Shown one piece after another: positions 19,675 through 28,762 of a stretch of 39,774 nucleotides of DNA (positions are counted from its first letter, which is position 1; every line of letters begins with the position of its first letter). Source of the stretch: Amphimedon queenslandica (lineage: Eukaryota > Porifera > Demospongiae > Haplosclerida > Niphatidae); NCBI RefSeq assembly GCF_000090795.2, contig NW_003546471.1:114538-154311 (forward strand). The letters run 5' to 3'. The notes under the pieces were generated by a model that searched no databases, had not been told where the DNA came from, and was given only the letters and a program-made list of their open reading frames with translations. Both the position numbers and the translations under genes were made by a program.

Positions 19675-20890
19675 TTTTTTCACATTACAAATGGGCTTTG
19701 CCCTGACATTTTCCATGATACTCTTAAAGGCTCTGCAGTATGTTTTAAAGGAGCTTATTAAAAATTTGTTCCACCCAAATATTACTTGACTGCAAGAAGT
19801 TGATTCTTGGATTGAATACAACTCTTATTGTTATACTGAGAGCGAAAACAAACCAGTTTTATAACAGTCTAATAATTTAGATTCATCTGATCATTATATT
19901 AGGCAAACATGTACATTTTGAATTCTACCATAAAATTATTAATACTTTTATAGCATCTCAAATATGGTGTCTTGGTCGACTCATTCCATTAATGATTGGT
20001 GACTTAATGCCAGAACATCACATTTATTGGGACAATTATCTCCTGCTTTTGACTATTGTTGATTATATCTTTGCTGCAACTTCATCGAAGTATTCAAGTG
20101 CCGTTTTGTCTGTGCTCGTTAATGAACTTTTACCAGATTTCTGAGATGTATCAAAATTGTTCTATAATACCAAAAGAGCACTACCTCATTCATATTCTTA
20201 ACTGGATATGCAGTTATTTGCTGTCAAAAATTAAATTCAGCATATTAATTGCAGTATTTTAGTGCTAACATAGATACAGTCCTCCAATACGTTATTGGTG
20301 TATGCATTTTGAAGGAAAACAGCTATTTTAAAGATCTCGCTACAAGACTTAAGAATTTTAAAAACATGCCACTTTGTCTAGCTAATTGTCACCAAGAATG
20401 GTCATGTTACTGTTTGAAATGAAATAATTCCTTCTTATCTGCTGGAAAATGTGTCATCTTTATGCATTTATATCATTTTGCATTAAAATAATTATTGTAC
20501 AGACATGTCAGTTACCTTTCAAGAATGAAATTACCATGCGTGTGTCATTGAAGTTCATTTGTAGGTAAGTATAACAGTTTTTTAAACCATTGATGATTAT
20601 AAATTACTACACTACACTGTCTAGGGTGGAAATTCATGTTGTGTTATACAAGCCTGGAGCTGTGGCTGTACTTAATTGTGATGTAATGCCTGTTTCCGGT
20701 GTAGTTAAGAAATTGTTGATATTAATTCAAATGTTTATTTAGTTTGTAATGTATTGCATACAGTTTGTTTTGTTCATCATATTCATGCTTATGAAATAGA
20801 AGATTTAAACCTAATGCAGGTGACAAAATTTGAAGCAATATACAATTAATATCCTTATAAATCACCAATACAGAATAGTATCTTACTTGT
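19675..20890 (+). pseudogene. C-terminal half of the C2H2-finger family protein
   Basis: This begins, directly at the edge of the palindromic element, with FHITNGLCPDIFHDTLKG. After stops it reads NKPV (about 19850). After an AG at about 19953 it reads WCLGRLIPLMIGDLMPEHH and NYLLLLTIVDYIFAATSS. A shift follows, then SIIPKEHYLIHILNWIC (about 20155-20215), then YFKDLATRLKNFKNMPL and ANCHQEWSCYCLK (about 20325-20421). VEIHVVLYKPGAVAVL (about 20628-20675) and NVLHTVCFVHHIHAYEIE (about 20747-20805) close it. These are the conserved C-terminal blocks of the same family as 10802-12430. The N-terminal half is absent here. The first 44 bases overlap in homology with the last coding bases of that copy. 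Confidence 0.6.
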
Positions 20891-21402
20891 ATCATTGAAA
20901 CACCATATCATAAAAAATATGATTTAGTTGAAATTTTATTTTTATGAGTCAGCTCATTTTTTGGCCTGAATATATTAATAACTTTTAGTTCAAATTAATG
21001 TACCTTGTGTAATTATTGCGCCTATAATGTAAACACACCTTAGGTGTGGTATGTGAAAGGCTGAAATTTTACGTTTTCCTTTTAAAAGTGTAGTCAAGCC
21101 TCCATACTTTCCATAAATCCTGCTTGTAAGCCTGTAGTACCTTGTAGCATTCACAAAAATGGTCTGGTGGTGTCACTACCTTTGATTTTCTTTTGATGTT
21201 GAGGCCGTCTTGCAGTCAGTAATTTCCCTATTTTCAGCATTCTTTTTGAGTTATCACTTAATTTCAGTGCATGGGTGAGTCATGTGACTGTAAGGATATT
21301 CATGACTTAATATGATCAGAGTCTGTGATCCATAGTCTGTGATCCATAGTCTGTATATTCGACTTACCGCAATTCTTTATAGAGACTTGAAATAGCTCAT
21401 TT
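20891..21402. other. Non-coding stretch with a small tandem repeat
   Basis: Nothing recognised except AGTCTGTGATCCAT repeated 2.5 times (14-bp unit) at about 21320-21355. Confidence 0.45.
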
Positions 21403-21740
21403 TTTGGCTTGAAACATCTGCCCTACGGGAGATTTTGCCAAATTGTTTTAAAAGGAGATTTTGCCATGTTGTTTGCATTGACTGCTTCGAAGTTTTCATA
21501 CACAAAAAGAAATCCTTTGATGCAAGAGCTGCTAGTCAGCAACTACAAGAAACACAACATCATCAAGGCTTTAATTGGCATAACACCAATAGGCTCAATT
21601 AGTTTTATCAGTAGGCACGGGGAGAAAGAGCCCCTGACAAACAAATTACATAAAAGTTGGGATTCTTAGACAAGATTAGTTATGGAGATAGTAATATAGG
21701 CGGTGGAAGCAGGCTGACCAGGGGAGCCGTGGTCCCACTC
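21403..21740 (+). pseudogene. Harbinger/DDE_Tnp_4-like transposase fragment
   Basis: In three successive frames it reads LPNCFK, then IDCFEVFIHKKKSFDARAAS, then NYKKHNIIKALIGITPIG and SISFIS, then ERAPDKQIT and GFLDKISYGDSNIGGG. This is the order of DDE_Tnp_4 blocks: D-x-(T/F)-E-(V/I)-F-(I) with the first catalytic Asp, the N/S-Y-K-x-H-N block, G-I-T-P-x-G-x-(I/V)-S-F-(I/V)-S, S/P-D-K-x-I-T and GD-x-I-M-A-D-R-G-F. The second catalytic Asp in the last block is no longer recognisable. At least two frameshifts; only about a third of a normal transposase is present. Confidence 0.7.
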
Positions 21741-22179
21741 AATTTACTGGTAGTCAGTACTTCAAGATGAAGTCAAAGATTGTAGAGTTAATACCACAAA
21801 ATGTAGCTCAGTAATGTGTTAAATTTTCATACTGAAGTTAGCACATGAAGGCACACTAACTATTTAAATTAAATAATTAATTAATTTGGGCTATCAGCAG
21901 CTAAAAGCATTCCATATGGCAGAAAGCTAGACTTCTTGGTTGAATTTTGTCCTAATCCACCATCAAAGAAATCTAGATGACAGACTGACAGTTGTATTTA
22001 CTGAGAACAGTCCGCACATGTTGTTTGATCAATAATACAATGTGTAGCGTAATGTTCTTTGCTCAATGATACAATGTGCTGTGTGATTGCCGCTGCTTGT
22101 TTCATTGGACATAAATGCTTAGCTATGTGACTAAATCCCTCCAGACTCACTGTATTGTAATTTATCTTCAAATAACACT
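21741..22179. other. Non-coding stretch, nothing recognised
   Basis: Mixed AT-rich sequence. A weak inverted pair around AATGTGTAGCGTAATGTTCT and CAATGTGCTGTGTGATTGC is the only structure seen. Confidence 0.4.
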
Positions 22180-23165
22180 CAGAATGAGGATGAGGGACGT
22201 CAATCATCATCTGATGAAGAACCATTAGATGCACAGAATCAGCCCACTAGTGAAGACAATCAGCAATGACAATGACAGTGATCAAAGCTAAGCATGTGAG
22301 TCTTTGTGTGGCCACAACTCACTGGATTTATATCAAAGAAAAGAGTCTGCCATATGTGACCATAATTGACAAAAGGGCCCTTATGGCAGATTTTAAAATT
22401 GATCTTAATAATGGCAAATATCAACCTGTGAGTGCTTTGTTAGACAATCATTGTTTCTAAAAGTTTCATGGTAACTTTTTGCATCCTGTGGAGTAATTTT
22501 ATGATAAATGGGGCTCAGGAAGTTGGATTTCTTAGGCTAGAAAGACAAATTTCACTACCCGCCATAAGGTACCTTTTGTCAATTATGGTCACATATTAAA
22601 AAGCACTTGTTCATTGTATGAAAGAAGGTATAGACAATTCTGTGCAGATTCATACAAAACTAATCCATGGCTTATTTTGTGTTACACAAAAACGCATTTT
22701 GTGTGTTATGTCGTCAAGGCTTTTCTCATGGATTGCTGACTGAAAGAAACACAGAAGCAACTTTTGTTTTTTATGGGTATTCTAATTGAAAAAAGGCACT
22801 TGAAAGGTTTGAGCAAAATGGAAAAAGTAATGTTCACAAAGAAGTGATTTAATAAACAAGGTTTCATGATTAGCCTTTAGTAACTAGTATTCTTCATACG
22901 CGACATGCAAAAAATCGAGAAATTTGATGAAAAATGTCTATGAAAATCCTTTTATCTCTTAACTATTTGGTCAGGCAAGGGAAAGCTCTGCATAGACATG
23001 ATGAAATGGAAAGAAACTTGATGCAGCTATGACTTGTGTGATGTGAAGGCAATGCTGAGCTCAAATAATTTATCCAAGAGGGAAAGTACCTTTTTCAAAA
23101 ATAATTGAAGAGCTAGTGTCATTGATGGCAACGAAGATGCTACTCCACATTCACAAAAATATGAC
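22180..23165 (+). pseudogene. TTF-type hAT transposase relic (ZMYM1-like), with insertion
   Basis: An acidic leader (NEDEGRQSSSDEEPLDAQ, about 22180-22240) is followed by the TA-flanked element at 22355-22593. Downstream come CADSYKTNPWLI, then FCVLCRQGFSHGLLTERNT, SN-stop-KKALERFEQNGKSNVHKEV (TTF zinc-binding region) and NYLVRQGKALHRHDEMERNL (about 22955-23015), a conserved block of ZMYM1-like hAT transposases (usually LARQGLALRGD). Stops at TGA codons near 23028 and 23039 and TAA near 23066. A possible IIEELVSLMATK follows. The catalytic half is not recognisable. The acidic leader belonging to the same gene is an inference from position. Confidence 0.55.
22355..22593. mobile_element. TA-flanked miniature inverted-repeat element (239 bp)
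   Basis: Termini TGTGACCATAATTGACAAAA (from 22355) and its inverse TTTTGTCAATTATGGTCACA (to 22593) match perfectly over 20 bp and continue imperfectly through CCTTATGGC to about 34 bp. The element is flanked on both sides by TA (22353-22354 and 22594-22595), the target preference of Tc1/mariner-type MITEs. No coding capacity. Confidence 0.85.
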
Positions 23166-23612
23166 CAAAAAATAGATAGTACTGAAATTGCTAAAGAATT
23201 TCTTATGAAAAATAAAAAAAGACTGAACTGCTATGGAGCATTTTAAATTATGCAATATTACAGTGATTGATTCTAATTAGTCCTTGTGTGAGTCAGAAAT
23301 TATGCTTAAAAAATTTTGTGTGCCCCCCCACAATGAAGCATGTTCCACTGCCTATGATTATGGCTGAAAGGGGGTTTAATGTTAGAGGCGAACTTGCGGG
23401 CACATTTAGAAATACCTACCTATACTAAAGGTAAGAGACAACTTTCAGGAATGGATGTTGAAAGATGACAACAATTGGCCCGAGTCAAAATATCAACTGA
23501 AAAAGATATATAAAATCCTTCAAGACACAGTTCCTATTAGTCTTATCATGTTTTAAAGACAAGGACGTAACAACTATTGAGAAAATAATATGATTACATA
23601 ATTTCATTTATT
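23166..23612. other. Stretch with no assigned gene
   Basis: May contain further decayed hAT sequence, but no block is diagnostic. A C-rich GTGCCCCCCCAC run lies at about 23320-23330. Confidence 0.35.
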
Positions 23613-26033
23613 CTTTAGTGCCCATACAATGAGGGCAGAAACAATTCCTTTTAGGCTTCCTTTTGATACCCACTCATTGATAGTGATACCATCATTTCCA
23701 CTGTTCAAACTTTCACAGGCTACCATTTGTCCAGGTTTATCTTCTTTACATAACAATACTTCTCATCATTACTAACTGTTTCCATTAAAGCAAGATATTT
23801 CCCTTCTTTAAACTTGTGAGTCAATAACTCTGGCAGCCAGTACTCACTAAAGACGACATTTCCTTGCAATTCCATCGACATAGCTTTGGTCTTTGAGTAT
23901 AGTCTTAACAAATATGTCCTTTACTGTCCAACACATGTAGTCACACATCTCCAAATCTGTTACTAGAAGCTGACACTGCACTTTTGAGTAACACTAATGT
24001 TTCCTCAATAGAATTAACTTCCCACCTGCCCCTTTTGTCAAGCAGTATTTATGATTGCTTAGTGCTGCCTCACTTATCGGTGAATCATTTCTCATTATAT
24101 GAGGACATTTAATTTCCAATAACTTCTTTTCGCAGCAATAACAAGAAAAAATGCCATGAGGACTTGCTACAATTAATGGGAACAAAGGTTGATCATCAAT
24201 CCTTGTAAAATGGTATAAAGTGAATAGTCTGTTTCAAATGAGAAGAAACCACCACCACCGCTTATGACTTTCCTGTCACTAATGCTAGCAAATTAAAATT
24301 TCGTATAGCTGCATAATGTGTTCTTCCGAAAATCTTTACCAGTTTTTGAGTTGCTAGGTACTCTGGAAGGTTTTAAATGGGTTCTTCCGGGTGAGATGAA
24401 AGGAGCCGCCATGAGAAATTGTGCGTCACTCCGATAAATATCATTTGCATCTCATTACATTTAGTCAAATAATGTTTTTTATGTTAAAAATAAAACAAAA
24501 TTATATCAAGCTCTCTAGACCTACTAATATTCAACTAGGAGCTCTCTCTAGGATAATTCTTGCTATATCACTCCACAGCCTTCTCAATCTTACATGTTCT
24601 TCATTGCCAATACACTTGCTGATTCAACAGTATTCCAAGCACTATACCAGCTAAAAACAGGCACGAAACACAAAAAAAGGATAAATGGTGGTAGCAGCAA
24701 CCACTGTAGAAGTACAATAGATATTAAATTAAGTTAAAGGAGAAGAAACGCTCAAAGAATGACAGAGCTTGCAGATTGCAGCCATGTTTGGGCGGGGCTG
24801 CATGTGACTTTTCAATGAAAAAAATTGATTCACTTCCATTTCTTCTCAGCTGAAACCGACTATGGTATGTTTTGATTCCTGCATTGCGTCATACTGCACT
24901 CTAGCAATCATTTCATTGTCTCTTCCCCATTTCAGTGCTGGAAGATCTGGGTTAACCTTGTTGTACTGCATGACATTATTGACTATAGATTTTGGATAAC
25001 GCCTACTGGTATGTCTGAAGATGGAGTGCATGTTAGACGAGGTTATTCTCAGGAGAAGGACTCAGCTCATCAGTAATGGAAAGGGATGTTAAAGGAGGTG
25101 TGTTGCACTGTTAGTTGAGCTTGACGAGTAGTTTGCTGAGGACATACATAGCCTGGAACAACAGGAAATACAGCAGCAGAAGGATTAACAATATGGAAGG
25201 CATATAATATAATCTCTCTGGAGATTGTAGGTATGTGACCTGATGGTACAACAACCATACTTCTAACGACACCGTTAGATGTCTCATCCTTCCATTTCTT
25301 GCTTGGAGGTCTGAAACCAATTTCGCTTACAGTAACTGCTTCAATCTGTAGTAGTAAAAACAATAGTCATGTACTATTTAAACTAACCCTTTTTGAAAAT
25401 GCCAGGTTTCACACACAAGGCAAAGAAGTAGATGTACTGGCCAATCGCAGCCTGGAACAAGCCTCTACTTTGAAAAATATGACTGCTGCAAGGGAGCAAT
25501 GCTCTACACACCTATGTAAAAATACATTAAAACTGAAATGAATGGCATTAATATCCTTACCCTGCTATACAAGTACAGTGTCCTGTTTGTACAGTAGAAT
25601 TCTACCTTATTGCAACCCATGCATGGTGAGCCACATCATTTAGCCTCTGAGAAGGTTGCACATGTGCTTTCATAAGCGAAACTCCATGATTGAGATGTAA
25701 ATATACAGTTCCCACACAACCACTAAAACACAAGACAAAACATTAAATAATACATTTCACTACAAACACCACTTACCTATTGTAATAGTTAAAAGCATCT
25801 AGGCTTTTCAAAGGTTTCAGACTTTGCTTTGTTTAGATACCCTTCCCATCAATGAGGTAAGAGTGTATGTTGCCAAATTCCAATTCAGGCCATAGCTCAA
25901 CATCAAACCATTCCTTGATCTCATAATGATCTATACTCTTACAATACATCAACTTTGCAAAATGTTGAACTTTTCCTGCATATCTCTTCTTATCTGATCC
26001 AAAAAGTGAAGAATAGTATCCAGTTTCTGCCAT
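23613..26033 (-). pseudogene. SWIM-YqaJ exonuclease-PHD protein relic
   Basis: Read right to left from an ATG at 26033 (MAETGYYSSLFG). KEWFDVELWPELEFGNIHSY and KSLDAFNYYNR end at a GTAAGT donor (25776). After a 54-bp intron come CVGTVYLHLNHGVSLMKAHV, PSQRLNDVAHHAWVAIR, a stop and GHCTCIAG. Then CVEHCSLAAVIFFKVEAC completes a SWIM-like finger in which the last His is Leu. IGFRPPSKKWKDE, then RYPKSIVNNVMQYNKVN and ALKWGRDNEMIARVQYD (25010-24890) are the start of the YqaJ domain. Its core, VASPHGIFSCYCC with LLEIKCPH (24180-24100), has His where the catalytic Asp of ASPDG should be, while E-x-K remains. CQLLVTDLEMCDYMCWTVKD follows. The end, read in two frames, is PHD-like: CKEDKPGQMVAC, then WYHYQ-stop-VGIKRKPKGN, CFCPHC. 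Multiple shifts and stops. YqaJ-fold nucleases degrade or process DNA ends; here inactive. Confidence 0.7.
24224..24863. mobile_element. Candidate insertion with 25-bp inverted ends inside the YqaJ gene
   Basis: ATAGTCTGTTTCAAATGAGA followed by AGAAA (24224-24248) is inverted at 24839-24863 as ATAGTCGGTTTCAGCTGAGA followed by AGAAA, 22 of 25 matching. The 590 bp between has no YqaJ homology and separates two YqaJ segments that are near neighbours in related proteins. No clear target duplication. It could alternatively be a long intron with a chance inverted pair. Confidence 0.45.
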
Positions 26034-26160
26034 GCTTTCATGGACTCCAAAATGGCCGATATAATAAACCACGCCTATATGATGGTGTGGTTCTATTTGG
26101 AACAATATGGTTGAATCATAAATACACTTAGCGCTAACTGGTCTATAGATGCACATTGAT
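26034..26160 (-). promoter_or_regulatory. YY1-like motif at the 5' end of the YqaJ gene
   Basis: On the minus strand GGCCATTTTGG lies about 20 bp before the ATG at 26033 (plus-strand CCAAAATGGCC at about 26045-26057). GCCATNTT elements near start sites are typical of animal TATA-less promoters. The placement supports the chosen start. Confidence 0.35.
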
Positions 26161-28590
26161 GCGCATGCCTTTCCATGTGTATAACTTGTTTCAAGGGCAA
26201 AGTAGAGAGTATGTAGGCCTTATCTAACCTTTTAGTTTATATAGTTATTAGCTGGTAGCTTGTGAATCTACTGAGTTACAGAAGAAGACACGATCATTGT
26301 GTAGTTAGACTACAAACAGGGCTTGCTGCATCACTCATACATGAAGCATTTGAAAAAAAGCATACAGATTTTAAATCTTTGATTTATAAAGAGTCGAATG
26401 AGGTATTACAAGAAGCTAAAACATAATTAAAGAACATAGAAAGAAGGAAAACAGTTTTGCCTATCACCCACCATAGAAACCAATAGAGAATTGAACTGGG
26501 CATTGTCTCAAAGCAACTCAGACAGGGAGCGTGTTTTTCTCCATTTCTTTGTTTCTCTCAAAAGAACAAGTTTAAAATCTACAGGACACCTGGAGTAGGA
26601 CCCAAAGTGTCTAGAGACAGCAATGGATCCAGTTAGTTATTGGGGTGGTTTACCTGTAGTATGCATGTACATTACTCCCTCATGGACAAATGGCTGCCAT
26701 CAACTGAGTGTCTTCATATTGCTAGTGCTATTTTTGTGTGAACCACGTGCTTTTGCTAGTTGCTTGCATGAGTTAATTCACCAATTAGACTAATAAACAC
26801 CTTGCACTAGGTAATTAATTCCTGAAGGTGTAGCCTGTGTATAATTATAGAGCACTGAAAGTATAAATTGATGGTGTAGGAAGAATTTTAGAAATTTTTA
26901 TGGTTGTAGGGTGTGGTTTAGGAGAAAGTAAACTCCGGCCGCCATTTTGGTCGACAAATTTCAATGAAGAACAATTGGGAAGACATAAAAGCAATCGTGT
27001 AATGAGAAATTTGGAGCAAATTAGACCTAATCTTTTACAAGAGATGCTTCAAAGCAGCTGTTCTGTCTTATAACAGGCATATTTTTGCTTTAGATAGAGT
27101 CACAGCAGGTAAAAAGAGGCATTTTCTCCTTGCATTTATTGACTTTTATTACAAACTTGCCAATGAAAATGAATGATGTGTGGGCGGATGCCTTATATAA
27201 AATTAATGAAATTCATATACTTTCCTATTCTCACTTGCAGTGATCTATAGTTATTTAAGTCTGCATGGTTTTTACACTCATAAATTTTTTTATTCATGCA
27301 TTAAAAAATACAGGCAATGACATATTCCACTTTTACAGTACTTTTGACTATTAACCTTTCAACACCAAAATTCAATTATAGCAGCTACAACCACTGTGCA
27401 AAATTAATTCTTAGTAAAAATTAAGTTTTAGCAGTACAAGTTCAGCAACGCATATCTCTCTCAAGGTCTGCCGCTGAGAGACATAAAACTTGCTAGCAGC
27501 CTTTACAGGATGTTTATTCTTTGATACAAAAGGTATTTAATAAAAGAAATAACAAAATGTAATCAAGCACAATTAGTAAACATACGGTACGCTTTTTCCA
27601 AGTACACAGACTTCGCGAAGGAAAAGGGAGAGTTCCAGCGTGTTCCAGAGACCTGTTAAGCAGGGAACAAAGATGGAAAGAAGTACAAATCAGTAGAGAA
27701 CACTGCTTTAACAACGCACTGCTCCATAGCATATTAAATAGAAGTTTGGACATGCAATCTAAAGGGATTGCATGAAAAGTTCTTTTTGCAAACAACAAGG
27801 AGAAATGAGCAAGCGTCATGGGTGAATGTAGGTGTTGATATCTTTAGCTCATATGAGGATGTAAAACTACAAAATACCTTGAATTCCACTTTTAGCAATC
27901 CTCAATTGCTTTACATGAAGATGTAACCCAAGTTTAGAGGAACTCAAAGAATCTACAAGCTGATAAGCTTCATTACAATGGTTTCGCTTGGTAGAATGAG
28001 GCTACACCCGCCGTATACTTCAATAGAAGGCATGTGAGAAGGTTTCTGCCTCTTTTTTGTCGATAGAACAGTGAGTATAGATGTATGTGAGTCAAATAAG
28101 GTTCTCCTGGCTAAAAGTATTATTAATGCTTATACTTGTCATATTGATTACTTTCTTTGACATTTTGTAGTCATTACTGGACTTATAAGACTCTGACGTA
28201 GTAAAACATGTCATTAAATTGTTGGTACTATTTTGACCAATATATGACAAGGAATAATCCTCAAGTTTTAGTTCATTTTAATGCATAATTTCAATATTGT
28301 TTGTATAATAAATGCTATGTCGCCAGAAAAGACATAGAAGTGGTCACTGACTCTTCTCAAAGTAGGTTACACTAGTTGCTATTTATTATTACATGTATTG
28401 TTTTACAATTATATACTTTGCATGCGAACACATAAAAAATAGAAATAATTACAGGTACACTGTGTGAGATGTTATCTTTTGGTTAGTGGTTGCTCTAAAG
28501 AGCCGGTTAATGTGATGACTATTGATCATGATGAGCAATGAGTGAACTTGAGTGATGATAGATATTTGAATGAGACAAGTGATTGGAATT
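26161..28590. other. Long stretch with only weak coding traces
   Basis: Two short open pieces look mildly protein-like. One at 26275-26425 reads RRHDHCVVRLQTGLAASLIH. The other, about 26980-27110, reads EIWSKLDLIFYKRCFKAAV and ends near a GTAAAAAG donor-like site. Neither matches a family I know. GGCCGCCATTTTGG (YY1-like) occurs at 26938-26951 just before the second piece. The rest is AT-rich and non-coding. The open minus-strand frame at 27819-27514 has no recognisable feature. Confidence 0.35.
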
Positions 28591-28762
28591 AGACCAGTGA
28601 CTAAGAGTGCAGACCAGTGAGAGAGACCAGACAGGCAGTGGGTGAGCAGAGAGGAGTGAATGAGTTGAGCAGAGTGAGTAGCTTTGTTACTAGTGAGAGA
28701 GACCAGACAGGGAGTGAGTAGCTTTGTTACATGTTGGAGAGATTAGTCAGGGAGTGAGTGAG
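28591..28762 (+). repeat. Minisatellite block 1
   Basis: Degenerate tandem units containing GAGTAGCTTTGTTACTAGTG, AGAGAGACCAGACAGGGAGT and GAGTGAGCAG. The same units recur at 31447-31640 and 34500-35078. The block is cut at its right edge by the hAT element. Confidence 0.85.

Noticed and set aside
22200-22460. Small genes on either strand around 22234-22460
   Set aside because: The plus frame spans the left end of the TA-flanked MITE, and the minus frame is antisense to the acidic hAT leader.
27514-27819. 101-residue minus-strand frame with hydrophobic stretches
   Set aside because: No recognisable motif, no splice or promoter context, no second copy seen; could be chance.
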